Below, one piece after another: positions 36,301-43,960 of a DNA stretch of 61,234 nt (positions within the stretch are counted from its first letter, which is position 1; each line of letters begins with the position of its first letter). The DNA is taken from contig CAKTMC010000014.1 in the NCBI GenBank assembly GCA_934573735.1, positions 1-61,234 on the forward strand. Reading direction: 5' to 3'. This DNA is from an uncultured Oscillospiraceae bacterium. Lineage in GTDB: Bacteria; Bacillota; Clostridia; Oscillospirales; Oscillospiraceae. Position numbers and translations under genes: made by a program. Under the pieces are notes generated by a model, which made no database searches, was not told where the DNA came from, and saw nothing but the letters and a program-made list of their open reading frames with translations.

Positions 36301-36492
36301 GTAAAGCGAGTCTTTACGCCGGACTCTGTTTCTCTCTGGAGGAAGAAGATTGGCGCAAGTCTCAACCAATATGTAGAGCTTGACGAAAGGCATCGAATTG
36401 TCCTCATTCAGTATATCGTCTATGCTCAGCAGTTTGAGAACAATCGAATAAGCTACAGGGATTTATATAATCATCTTTATGGAATCCGCTAA
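33334..36492 (+). CDS. HerA/VirB4-like P-loop ATPase
   Basis: A 1052-residue motor ATPase of the FtsK-HerA superfamily. Walker A is GSTGSGKS at 526-533, Walker B is VIEEAH at 758-763, and the late region has VDQSPTSVD and MRLPNRDDGK typical of HerA/VirB4 sensor and Arg-finger regions. The ~500-residue N-terminal part is unassigned and includes a Ser/Thr-rich, low-complexity stretch (~235-325). HerA-type members drive DNA pumping, conjugation or protein secretion as hexamers. The start overlaps the Lgt-like stop (ATGA). With two downstream nuclease-like proteins, it is the likely engine of this operon; whether it moves DNA or protein is unknown. Confidence 0.87.
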   Translation: MNGNKRINRDLEILQSIQAAKLYLDKEYLDQLTDWEVLPLPERERKGRFLRLCRIEKIVYDKNEDINDKLVSVYNAVSQFANHVILLLVGKKSCVEMYLGVQARGDAGVANDILTEAFRANFPGSAISALNISDGEKLLNAAVYGYTGNSEDEYREAHVGCLCAVPSLRGDKKDAFVQGIEKFIDTMHGQEYICEIIASPLSNSEIIQRTEGFEQIYSALYPFSKKSMAHGHNEGRTLTQGISDTISSSISEGISQSSGTTSGLSKGKNSGYNLGGHMLMSFGFSEGKFESVNRSATLTDTDTRTDTSQSSRTRQSSETTSTGTTDSITVEHKDKGIDDLLEKLDLSISRMKLGAAYGLWDCGVYFLSPEKKTIAVAASAFRSLVLGDKSTSEHTHFNLFLGDVEGSRVSALQDYMRYGVHPCFKIPSKLFAASAGPFDEQLEVNVTSTSLVSGKELPLLLSTPRKSVTGVVVTSMTEFGRNVFAEKAGDDGTISLGKIQHMEQVEEDSVVKLNIEDFSSHCFITGSTGSGKSNTVYTIIERLAFSKPKIPFLVIEPAKGEYRTHFGAVSGLNVFGTNPAFGQMLNINPFYFHPKIHILEHLDRLVEIFNACWEMYAAMPAILKDAIEHTYIDKGWDLLNSIYLPKGPPQYPTFSDVLQQLPKIIRSSSYSSDTQGDYTGALVTRVSALTNGIFGQIFCADYDVDDEVLFDQSAIIDLSRVGSSETKSLIMGLIVLRLNEYRMATATQANSSLKHITVIEEAHNLLKNTDNIRSAGGNQMVAKSVEMIVNSIAEMRTYGEGFIIVDQSPTSVDISAIKNTNTKIIMRLPNRDDGKIAGASVSLNDNQIADLPRLKQGVAVIMQSGWTEAVLAKIDKASYRYEKYTEPIPYDKIKDFRSKVVTALLDQYVLSDNYSEDKILSVIDACDIEAVLKEEMKRFVHHLSDSMAIEFNSVLLGRSLKRLAACDGILRINEKHLKKSDKDKETADGVKRVFTPDSVSLWRKKIGASLNQYVELDERHRIVLIQYIVYAQQFENNRISYRDLYNHLYGIR

Positions 36493-36506
36493 GAGGAGGA
36501 GATACT

Positions 36507-38213
36507 ATGACAACGGTTGAAATAAAATACAGCTTGACTTCGGCAAACTGTAAAATTTTTATTGATGCTGAACGAGTGAGCAATTTCAGCGATCTGAGCT
36601 CTTGTGAGGGCTGTCCCCTTCATCTTTGCGCAGCAAAGATGATAAGACTGCTTGACGAAGAAATCGGGGATGATTACATACTCCGAATTACGGGCTTTAC
36701 GTTCCAAATCAAGCTGCTCACGGCACTGGCGGACAAAAGTCGCTATTGCACGGCGGTCGTGGGAGCTGATTTGGAGGCGTCCATGTCCGTGAATGCCGTT
36801 CAGAAGTTTTTTGTCAGCCTGGCTCAGCGTTATAGCATCTCCTCCGCCAAGCAGGATTTGAACATCCGCGTAGCAGGCTCAGCCGCTGCAAATGCAGGCG
36901 CACTGCCTTATATCCTGATAGATGCACACGAGCCGGAGCTCCTGCTTGAATATCCTCAGTTTTCTTATAGTCAGGATTGCAGGATGGTGGCGGTTCTTTC
37001 AAATGATTATGATATCAGGTATAAGGGAAAAACATGCATCCTCTCCTTCCCCGAAGATCAGATGAATAGCTTCTGCGAGTATTATTATGCCGTTTGCAAG
37101 CTTCTGCCTTTTGTAGAGGAGATTACAAACGCCTGTAGGTATCTGTCGATATCGGCAGAGGACAAGAGTGCGCTTACTTATGTTACAACGCAGATACCGC
37201 AATACTATTTCTCGCTCGAGAAAAACTGCTTGGAGGTCGGTGAAACGACCGCCTTCAGCTTCAAATCCTTCCCCAAGGGCGCGTTCACACTCCGCTGTGA
37301 CAAGCAGGGAATGCTCTCCTTCGCAAGTGATTCTGTTTCCTGCACAGCGGGTGGAATCGTCAAGCTGTTTGTTTGCGATCAGAGCGGTAAGGTGGAGCTG
37401 GAGCAGGCGATTGAGTGTATTAAGCATAATTATATTACGTCAATACGCTTGCAGGCCTCCAAGACCGTTCTGAAAGAGAACGAGCATATTATGATAAATG
37501 CCCTGACGCTTCCCGAAAGGGCTGAGGACGAAGGCTGCTTGGAGTGGAGCGTTTCCGATTACAGCATCGCCCACATCACCTCCAACGGAGAAGTAATTGC
37601 TCTCAAGCCGGGACGCTTTACCGTATTTGTCAAGGGACGTGAGGCGTCCTGCAGCATGGAGATGAAGGTGACCTCCGAGATTGAGTCCATTTCCATACGT
37701 GCCTCCCACAATGCCGTCGAGCTTGGTAAAAAAGCAGAGCTGTGCTGCACGGTCTATCCGCACGATGCTCATGTTAAGGGGCTTATCTGGTCTGTTGAAA
37801 ACGATGAGATGGGTAAGCTCACCAGACTTCAAGACGATTACCATTATGAGTTTACCGCAACCACAAATCACTTGGGCACCGCCAAAATTGTTTGTCGTCC
37901 CAGGGGCTCCGATTCGGATGTAAGAGGAAGCTGTGAGATAGAGGTTCAGGTAGACAGCAGACCCTCCGGCTTTATTGCCTGCACCTTAGTTTTTACGATT
38001 CTGGGTCTTCTTATGTCTTTCCTTATTCCTACACTGTGGGCCATCGGCGGTGGTATTACAGGCTTCTTTGCAGACTTTTTCCTTCCGGCTTCGTTCGTCA
38101 TGAGTATAATCGGTGTGTTAAAATATCCGGGCATCAAGACCTTCAAGACCTGCTTAATTCTGGATATAGTATTCACGGCTGTGATGCTGCTGATTTCCCT
38201 CGGCGGCGGCTGA
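36507..38213 (+). CDS. Membrane protein with bacterial Ig-like domains
   Basis: 568 residues without a signal peptide. The first ~230 residues are unrecognised. Residues ~235-490 hold about three Ig-like strands-rich repeats of the Big_2 type (LEVGETTAF..., SKTVLKENEHIMINAL..., NAVELGKKAELCCTV...), with typical W-S-V and GxFTVFVKG features. Three membrane helices close the protein (~494-562). Because there is no export signal, the Ig-like part may be cytosolic, which is unusual, unless the C-terminal helices insert late. AGGAGGAG precedes the start, 14 bases after the ATPase gene. Possibly a membrane platform for the ATPase (inference). Confidence 0.8.
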   Translation: MTTVEIKYSLTSANCKIFIDAERVSNFSDLSSCEGCPLHLCAAKMIRLLDEEIGDDYILRITGFTFQIKLLTALADKSRYCTAVVGADLEASMSVNAVQKFFVSLAQRYSISSAKQDLNIRVAGSAAANAGALPYILIDAHEPELLLEYPQFSYSQDCRMVAVLSNDYDIRYKGKTCILSFPEDQMNSFCEYYYAVCKLLPFVEEITNACRYLSISAEDKSALTYVTTQIPQYYFSLEKNCLEVGETTAFSFKSFPKGAFTLRCDKQGMLSFASDSVSCTAGGIVKLFVCDQSGKVELEQAIECIKHNYITSIRLQASKTVLKENEHIMINALTLPERAEDEGCLEWSVSDYSIAHITSNGEVIALKPGRFTVFVKGREASCSMEMKVTSEIESISIRASHNAVELGKKAELCCTVYPHDAHVKGLIWSVENDEMGKLTRLQDDYHYEFTATTNHLGTAKIVCRPRGSDSDVRGSCEIEVQVDSRPSGFIACTLVFTILGLLMSFLIPTLWAIGGGITGFFADFFLPASFVMSIIGVLKYPGIKTFKTCLILDIVFTAVMLLISLGGG

Positions 38214-38235
38214 GCATCAGAATGGGAGGTGCAGC

Positions 38236-38958
38236 ATGCGGGAGTTTTCTGAAGCTAATGATATAGGAGAAATATCAGGAAAACAGACAGATACAGCGAG
38301 AACGGAGATTACTCCGGAGGCAAAGAGAAAACTGGATTTCCCTGACTTCGGTGAAGAGTGGGAAATGCAAAATGCAGATTTGAGCAGCCCGGAGGATAAT
38401 CAGAAGAAAAAGCTGGAAATCCCTCAAGCCGAGGATTTCAGTCAAAGTGAAGCCGACAAGTCTCCCGATTCATATTTGAGCTCTCCGCGCTCAGAAATAC
38501 CGAGAAATAATATTGAATTATCGGAAGGCGGAGATGGCGGCATTTCTCGTCCCGACATGGGGCGTCCCGAGGTCTCGCAGCCGCTCTCAGTCAATGAGCT
38601 GCCGGAAAACAGTCAAATGATAGATAGCGGCAAAATCGATATGTCGGCGGCCATGGGGATGGACGACCCGAATTTCTGGAATCACCACGGCCATGGAAAG
38701 AATGATTATATGGAGCTTGCCAGCCATTTGCCGGAGGTTCAGGAGCGCTTAGAAGGCGGTGAAGCTCTGGACGATCTGATGAAGGATCCTGATGTCGGAG
38801 CTACGGCAAGACAGTATTATTCGCCTGATAAGATGATTCGTCTGGAGGAAAAGCCAAACGGTGAATATGCTTATATTGACGACGGCAGACACAGAATTCA
38901 AGCGGCAAGGGAGCAGGGCTACGATATTCCGTTTGTGTCCACACCTTACGAGGATTAA
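38236..38958 (+). CDS. Putative effector with C-terminal ParB/Srx-like domain
   Basis: 240 residues. Residues 1-150 are acidic, Pro/Ser-rich and probably disordered, with two copies of a K-x-K-L-[D/E]-x-P motif (KRKLDFP at 30-36, KKKLEIP at 57-63... counted from the ATG). Residues ~150-240 form a compact domain containing YSPDKMIRLEEKPNGEYA and the ParB-like DGRHRIQAARE signature at ~216-226, a fold used by ParB CTPases, nucleases and polymorphic-toxin domains. No signal peptide. GGGAGGTG precedes the start. It follows the Ig-like gene by 22 bases. Being followed by a nuclease with the same motif suggests both are cargo or effectors of the ATPase. Confidence 0.72.
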   Translation: MREFSEANDIGEISGKQTDTARTEITPEAKRKLDFPDFGEEWEMQNADLSSPEDNQKKKLEIPQAEDFSQSEADKSPDSYLSSPRSEIPRNNIELSEGGDGGISRPDMGRPEVSQPLSVNELPENSQMIDSGKIDMSAAMGMDDPNFWNHHGHGKNDYMELASHLPEVQERLEGGEALDDLMKDPDVGATARQYYSPDKMIRLEEKPNGEYAYIDDGRHRIQAAREQGYDIPFVSTPYED

Positions 38959-38983
38959 AATAAAAGCTTGAGGTGACGGTATT

Positions 38984-40012
38984 ATGAGAGCAGAGGGTAA
39001 TTTTGAAGTCGAAGAAACTAATGAAGAGCAGCCGGAGAGTATTCAGCCGGAGGCTGAAGATAAGCGCAAGCTTGAGCCTGTAGCAGTGGATGGAGCAGAA
39101 GCTTCGGAAAGAGACTACGAGAGAGACGCGGAAGCCTCCGAAGATGCAGAGGAGCTTTATAAGCAAAAGCTTGAGCCTGTAGCAGTGGATGGAGCAGAAG
39201 CTCCGGAAAGAGACTACGAGAGAGACGCGGAAGCCTCCGAAGATGCAGAGGAGCTTTATAAGCAAAAGCTTGAGCCTGTAGCAGTGGATGGAGCAGAAGC
39301 TCCGGAAAGAGACTACGAGAGAGACGCGGAAGCCTCCGAAGATGCAGAGGAGCTTTATAAGCAAAAGCTGCCTGCATTAGAGGAAGCGGAGGGCGAGTCC
39401 CTTGGGGAGCCGGAGGATAATCCAGACGCTTCGAGTGAGCAGATGCCCAGCTTTAGGGAAGCGATGAATGACCCCAGCCTGTTTTCCTCAAGAGAAGCTA
39501 AGGATTACAGATATTCTGAAAATGAGCTCGGAAAGCGGGCTGCGGGAGTTTTAGGTCTGGAGAAAAATCCGGAACGAGACCCCGTCGCGCAGCGTGAGGC
39601 CGGTGGAGAAGAGCGCCGGGATGACGATGACGGAGGACATCTTCTCGGGGCTCGCTTCGACGCAGCCCCCGGTAAAGAAAACATAGACGCTCAAAACAGA
39701 AATCTTAACCGCGGCGATTATAAGCATCTTGAAAATGGTTGGGAGAAATCTCTGAAGGATGAAGACAAAATTTACGCCAATGTCGAGACCTATAAGAATG
39801 GCAACGAACGCCCCAGCGCCTACATGGGCTGGACTGTGACGGAGCATCCGGACGGGACACGAGATTGGGATGCCTTCTCATTCAGCAATGAAAGCCGTAA
39901 GACTCAAGAACAGTGGAATAAAGAGGTGGAAGATATCCCAATAACAGATGACTATCCGAATGCCATGAACGAAGTCTATGAAGCAAATGACTACGATAAT
40001 GAGGCGTACTGA
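38984..40012 (+). CDS. DNA/RNA non-specific endonuclease with N-terminal repeats
   Basis: 342 residues. Residues ~27-129 are three near-identical 33-residue acidic repeats beginning K-[RQ]-K-L-E-P-V, with a fourth partial KQKL. The C-terminal ~125 residues match NS-type (EndA/EsaD-like) nucleases: DGGH at 216-219 with the general base H219, the metal-ligand region AQNRNLNRGDY at 236-246, and a late YMGWTVTEHPDGT strand pair. Members degrade DNA and RNA, often as secreted toxins. There is no signal peptide and no recognisable immunity gene next to it. GAGGTGA precedes the start. It is the last gene of operon 2. Confidence 0.85.
   Translation: MRAEGNFEVEETNEEQPESIQPEAEDKRKLEPVAVDGAEASERDYERDAEASEDAEELYKQKLEPVAVDGAEAPERDYERDAEASEDAEELYKQKLEPVAVDGAEAPERDYERDAEASEDAEELYKQKLPALEEAEGESLGEPEDNPDASSEQMPSFREAMNDPSLFSSREAKDYRYSENELGKRAAGVLGLEKNPERDPVAQREAGGEERRDDDDGGHLLGARFDAAPGKENIDAQNRNLNRGDYKHLENGWEKSLKDEDKIYANVETYKNGNERPSAYMGWTVTEHPDGTRDWDAFSFSNESRKTQEQWNKEVEDIPITDDYPNAMNEVYEANDYDNEAY
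39068..39364 (+). repeat. Three tandem 99-bp repeats inside the nuclease gene
   Basis: Units start at 39068, 39167 and 39266, with a partial fourth start at 39365. They are almost identical in DNA (the first differs by about one base, ttcgg versus ctccgg), which points to recent duplication. Each encodes a 33-residue acidic unit. Confidence 0.95.
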
Positions 40013-40076
40013 TACGCTTCAGTTTACTTACCCGCTGATGAACTGAGCGCCGATGCAGCTTGCCCGAGTTATTAAA

Positions 40077-40118
40077 GTAAAAATGAAGCCGTTGGAGCTG
40101 CAACGGCTTCATTTTTAC
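40077..40118. terminator. Convergent terminator of operon 2 and the LOG gene
   Basis: 18-bp perfect arms (40077-40094 with 40101-40118), with A and T runs at both ends, between two converging genes. Confidence 0.93.
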
Positions 40119-40128
40119 ATTCCGTATA

Positions 40129-40710
40129 TTATTTTTTATAATTATCGAACATTGTCAGCCTTCCGCCGTGGCCGCTGCCGCTGAGAACGCAGTCGAGCGC
40201 GTCCTCGGGGTAGGGGCATAGGGTGAAGATATCGAGGCAGGCGCGACTCATAAAGCCCTTTTTGGCGCAATTTGTGAGCACAAGCTCCAGCGCACAGAAA
40301 AAATACAGCGTATTCAAAAGCGCTATCGGCTTTTCGTGCTTGCCGAGCTGACGCTGAGCAAGAGCGTCAAAAAGCTCGTCGAGCGTCCCGAGTCCGCCGG
40401 GGAGGGCGATAAAGCCGTCAGCCATTTCAAGCATCAGACGCTTGCGCTCGGCGGCGCTTTCGGTGACAATAAGCTCCGTGCAGCGGCTGAAAACAATGCC
40501 CGGAATGTTATATTCCGCCGGGAGTATACCGATGACGCGCCCGCCAAGCTCCGCTGCGGCACTCGCCGCCGCGCCCATAAGACCGTCACGTCCGCCGCCG
40601 AAAATCAGCGTATGTCCGTTTTCTGCGATGAGCGCGCCAAGCTCCCGCGCCGCCTCAAAGTATTCTCTGTCGATATCGCTGCACGAGGCGCCGTATATGC
40701 AAATATTCAT
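40129..40710 (-). CDS. LOG family protein (cytokinin riboside monophosphate phosphoribohydrolase-like)
   Basis: A 193-residue Rossmann-like protein of the LOG family. The two diagnostic motifs are present: GGGRDGLMG and PGGLGTLDE, the latter providing the catalytic Glu and phosphate binding. LOG enzymes hydrolyse N6-substituted or plain nucleoside 5'-monophosphates to free base and ribose 5-phosphate; the bacterial substrate is often unclear. GGGAGGAAG precedes the start. It is monocistronic and converges on operon 2. The length is typical. Confidence 0.93.
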   Translation of the reverse strand: MNICIYGASCSDIDREYFEAARELGALIAENGHTLIFGGGRDGLMGAAASAAAELGGRVIGILPAEYNIPGIVFSRCTELIVTESAAERKRLMLEMADGFIALPGGLGTLDELFDALAQRQLGKHEKPIALLNTLYFFCALELVLTNCAKKGFMSRACLDIFTLCPYPEDALDCVLSGSGHGGRLTMFDNYKK

Positions 40711-40753
40711 AGCTTCCTCCCAAATCCCGGCATAAAATCAAAAATCTATATTA

Positions 40754-40794
40754 TTTTGCCGCCGACCTTATATAATTATAAGCCGGCGGCAAAA
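40754..40794 (-). terminator. Hairpin downstream of the SGNH-like gene
   Basis: ttttgccgcc (40754-40763) pairs with ggcggcaaaa (40785-40794). In minus-strand orientation it ends in a T-containing run, 28 bases past the SGNH-like gene. Confidence 0.7.
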
Positions 40795-40821
40795 AGTATG
40801 CGGCTGTAAGGCTTTTTAACA

Positions 40822-41646
40822 TCAGGCCTGACCCACGGCGTGAGTGCTGAGGTACTCGAGCACCTTACTGCAGCCGGCGCTGCTGAGCGTGCGCCCGTCG
40901 CTTGAGGCATAGTCGGAGCCGAGCGAGCCGTCAAGCATAAGCGCGGAGGCGATATCGGCATAGTAGACGCTTGCCTCAATGCAGACCTGCTTGAGCCAGG
41001 TCTGAGCCTGCGCAACGCCGACATTTGTAAGCCCGTCCATGCCCGTATAATTTGCCGTGACGGGCAGGAGAGAGCAGACGATGAGCGTCGTGTCCGGGCT
41101 TGCGGTGCGGACGGAGTCGATAAGACCCTTATACGCGCCGCGGAAGGCCTCCTCCGAGGCGCCTGCCAGACCGTCATTGCCGACGCAGAGGACAAGCAGC
41201 TTCGGCTGAGCTATCATAGCCGCGGTCGCGGCGGATATCTCCGAGCCGTCAACCGGGTACTTGACGACGCAGGAAGAAAGGCTTTCGATGGGGATAGTCC
41301 CGCCGGTGCTGCCCCAGACCTGCGTATTCGCGCTGCCGCCGGAGAGCATACCGTAATCGCGCATACCTATCATAGTGCTGTCGCAGATAAAGGTCAGGCT
41401 CGAAAGATAGTCCTGCCCCGCGTTCTTTGTCGCCTTCAGCTCGTTGAGCTGACCTGCGGCGATGGGCTCCTGCGCGGTGCCCTCGTCCTTGATGTTCAGC
41501 GCGCCCAGCTCGACCGAGGTCTTGGCGCTGCTGCCGCCGTATTTATGCGCCATTGCAAAGATAAGCCCGATGAGAACCGCAAGCAGGCACACCAAAATGC
41601 CCAGTGTCCAGAGCGTATCTCTTAATCCCGATAGTTTGCCATTCAT
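40822..41646 (-). CDS. Membrane-anchored SGNH-hydrolase-like protein
   Basis: 274 residues with one N-terminal membrane helix (~12-33); the rest is outside. The fold looks like an SGNH/GDSL hydrolase. Block I is CDSTMIG with S90 in the place of the nucleophile, and block III is VGNDG at 155-159. The last block normally contains DxxH, but here it reads SSDGRTLSSAG without a His, so the catalytic triad appears incomplete. Relatives act on O-acetyl groups of cell-wall polymers. AGGTGAT precedes the start. It may be a non-catalytic binder or use an altered mechanism. It lies downstream of no partner and is probably a single-gene unit. Confidence 0.75.
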   Translation of the reverse strand: MNGKLSGLRDTLWTLGILVCLLAVLIGLIFAMAHKYGGSSAKTSVELGALNIKDEGTAQEPIAAGQLNELKATKNAGQDYLSSLTFICDSTMIGMRDYGMLSGGSANTQVWGSTGGTIPIESLSSCVVKYPVDGSEISAATAAMIAQPKLLVLCVGNDGLAGASEEAFRGAYKGLIDSVRTASPDTTLIVCSLLPVTANYTGMDGLTNVGVAQAQTWLKQVCIEASVYYADIASALMLDGSLGSDYASSDGRTLSSAGCSKVLEYLSTHAVGQA

Positions 41647-41727
41647 AATATCACCTGAATGTTCCGATACTGTTATTTCACAAATACTTCCGCTGTTGCT
41701 TAAAGCCGATAGTTATACTTAAAAACA

Positions 41728-41751
41728 CGGCGGACTGTTGCCAGTCCGCCG
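41728..41751 (-). terminator. Terminator of the EF-G-like gene
   Basis: cggcggact (41728-41736) / agtccgccg (41743-41751), followed on the minus strand by a T-rich run, 20 bases past the stop. Confidence 0.82.
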
Positions 41752-41771
41752 GGAAATTAAGATTTGGCAGC

Positions 41772-43787
41772 TTACTCCTGCTCGGCCAGAGCCTTGGCTT
41801 CCTCAATGACCTTCTGCTGAACGTTGCCGGGGGCTTCCTCGTAACGAACAAACTTGCAGGTGAAGGAGCCGGCGCCCTGAGTCATGGAGCGCAGGTCGAT
41901 GGTGTAGGAGGTCATCTCGGCGAGGGGAACCTCAGCCTCGATGGTGGTCATGCCGTCCTCTGCGGGCATGGAGCCCATCATGGTGCCGCGGCGCTTGGAG
42001 TTGATGTCGCCGATGATGGCGCCCTGATACTCGTCGGGAATGGTGACGAAGAGCTGACCGATAGGCTCAAGGATGGTGGGCTTTGCCTTGGGAATACCGT
42101 CCTGATATGCAAGGCGGGCGGCAGTCTGGAAAGCCATATCGTTGGAGTCAACGGGGTGGTAGGAGCCGTCGTACAGAGTGGCCTTCAGGCCGACCAGCGG
42201 GTAGCCTGCGAGAACGCCCTTGACGACTGCATTGCGCAGACCCTTTTCGACGGAGGGGAAGAAGTTTTTGGGGACGGAGCCGCCGAAGACTTCCTCGGCG
42301 AAGATCATGTCGTCCTGCTCATCCTGCGGCTCGAAGCGGATCCAAACGTCACCGAACTGGCCGGAACCGCCGGACTGCTTCTTGTGACGGCCGTGTGCCT
42401 CGACCTTGCCCTTGATCTTCTCGCGGTATGCAACGCGGGCGGGCTTGAGCTCGGTCTCGACATTGTAGAGATTCTTGAGCTTGGAGCAGAGAACGCCTAT
42501 CTGAATATCGCCTGCGCCGGAAACGACCATCTGGTGAGTCTCGGCGTTGTTGACGAGGGTGAAGGAGATGTCCTCCTCGTTGAGCTTTGCAAGACCGGCG
42601 GCGACCTTGTCGTCCTGACCCTTGGTCTTGGGGGAGATAGCCATGGAATAGCAGGGCTCCGGAATCTCGATGGCGGGCAGCTCGGTGCCGTTTTTATCGT
42701 CGGTCACGGTGTCGCCGGTCTTCCAATCCATCTTGCCGACGGCAACGATATCGCCGCAGCAGACCTCGGTGACCTCGGTGCTCTTCTTGCCGCACATGGT
42801 GTACATACGGCCGAGCTTATCGTTGGAGGAGCTGCGGAGGTTATAGAGGGAGGCGCCGGAGGAGATCTTGCCGGAGAGAACCTTGACGAAGCTGAACTTG
42901 CCGAACTTGTCGGAAACGGTCTTGAATACGAAGCCGACAACGCCGTCATTCTTCTCGACGGGGGCGGGGCAGTAATCTGCGATGCCCTGGAGCATTGCGA
43001 CGGTGCCGACGTTGGTCATAGCGTCACTTGCAAAGACGGGGACGACGGAGCGATCCTTCATACCGGCCTTGAGACCCTCGACGATGTCCGCCTCCTCAAG
43101 CTCCATGGTCTCAAAGAACTTCTCCATAAGCTCCTCGGTAGCGCCTGCGGCGGCTTCCATGAGCTCTGCGCGAAGCTCCTCAACATGGTCGGCATCGGCC
43201 GCGGGGACTGCGCCCTTCTCGGTCTTGTTGCCCTTGGTGACGTACGCGACGTTGTGAACGAGGTCGATAACGCCGGTGCCGTCGGAGGTGGGGATGGTGA
43301 CGGGGCAGACGATGGAGCCGTACTTGCCCTTGAGGGTGGCGAGAGCCTTGAAGTAGTCGCCGTGCTCCTCGTTGCACTTGGAGATGGTGAACATGACGGG
43401 CAGTGAAGCTGCCTTGAGGTAGTTCCAGCAGCGCTGTGCACCGACGGGGATGGTCTCTGCGGTATCCTTTGCGGAGGTGACTATCATACCGGCCTCGACC
43501 GCGCGCAGTGCGCACAGCACGTCGCCGACAAAGTCAAAGAAGCCGGGGCAGTCAAGGACGTTGATCTTGCAGCCGTCAAAGCTGACGGGAGCAAGGGAAG
43601 TGGCAATAGTAATCTGGCGGGCGATCTCCTCTGCGTCGTAGTCGCAGACGGTGTTGCCGTCGGCGACCCTGCCGAGACGGTCAATAGCGCCGGTGACGTA
43701 CAGCATGCTCTCGGCGAGACTGGTCTTGCCGTTGTTGCCGTGACCCATCAGGGCGATGTTGCGGATGTTCTTGGTTTCGTAACTCAT
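41772..43787 (-). CDS. Divergent EF-G-like translation factor GTPase
   Basis: A 671-residue protein with the full EF-G domain order (G domain, domains II-V; the end includes RRGTMMGSMP and the MTQGAGSFTCKF region). The G motifs are non-canonical: the P-loop is GHGNNGKTS at 15-23 instead of AHxDAGKTT, switch II is DCPGFFDF at 79-86 with Phe replacing the catalytic His of DTPGH, and the base motif is SKCN at 136-139 instead of NKxD. It is therefore a paralogue of elongation factor G (EF-G2-like), not the housekeeping fusA. The housekeeping fusA is not in the window. GAGAGGAAG precedes the start. Possible roles are ribosome rescue, stress or recycling; unproven. Confidence 0.88.
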   Translation of the reverse strand: MSYETKNIRNIALMGHGNNGKTSLAESMLYVTGAIDRLGRVADGNTVCDYDAEEIARQITIATSLAPVSFDGCKINVLDCPGFFDFVGDVLCALRAVEAGMIVTSAKDTAETIPVGAQRCWNYLKAASLPVMFTISKCNEEHGDYFKALATLKGKYGSIVCPVTIPTSDGTGVIDLVHNVAYVTKGNKTEKGAVPAADADHVEELRAELMEAAAGATEELMEKFFETMELEEADIVEGLKAGMKDRSVVPVFASDAMTNVGTVAMLQGIADYCPAPVEKNDGVVGFVFKTVSDKFGKFSFVKVLSGKISSGASLYNLRSSSNDKLGRMYTMCGKKSTEVTEVCCGDIVAVGKMDWKTGDTVTDDKNGTELPAIEIPEPCYSMAISPKTKGQDDKVAAGLAKLNEEDISFTLVNNAETHQMVVSGAGDIQIGVLCSKLKNLYNVETELKPARVAYREKIKGKVEAHGRHKKQSGGSGQFGDVWIRFEPQDEQDDMIFAEEVFGGSVPKNFFPSVEKGLRNAVVKGVLAGYPLVGLKATLYDGSYHPVDSNDMAFQTAARLAYQDGIPKAKPTILEPIGQLFVTIPDEYQGAIIGDINSKRRGTMMGSMPAEDGMTTIEAEVPLAEMTSYTIDLRSMTQGAGSFTCKFVRYEEAPGNVQQKVIEEAKALAEQE

Positions 43788-43931
43788 GTGTTGCTTCCTC
43801 TCTGTCAGAATATATTATTAAGATGCATAATGCAAATTAAGATGCAAATTTAACCAGCAGTCAATTTCAGCAATCAACTCATTATACACTATGTAGCGAA
43901 TGTTGGCAATATCAAAATTGAGAAAATCTTA

Positions 43932-43955
43932 AAGCCGGGAGACTGCTCCCGGCTT
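43932..43955 (-). terminator. Terminator of the rhomboid-like gene
   Basis: aagccgggag / ctcccggctt around actg, 6 bases past the stop, followed on the minus strand by a T-containing run. Confidence 0.8.
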
Positions 43956-43960
43956 CAAAA

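Noticed and set aside
39068..39364. CRISPR array
   Set aside because: The repeats are contiguous, 99 bp and in frame, with no spacers.
38801..39377. Repetitive minus-strand frames across the nuclease gene repeats
   Set aside because: They are the complement of the 99-bp coding repeats; the plus frame has the nuclease motifs and binding site.
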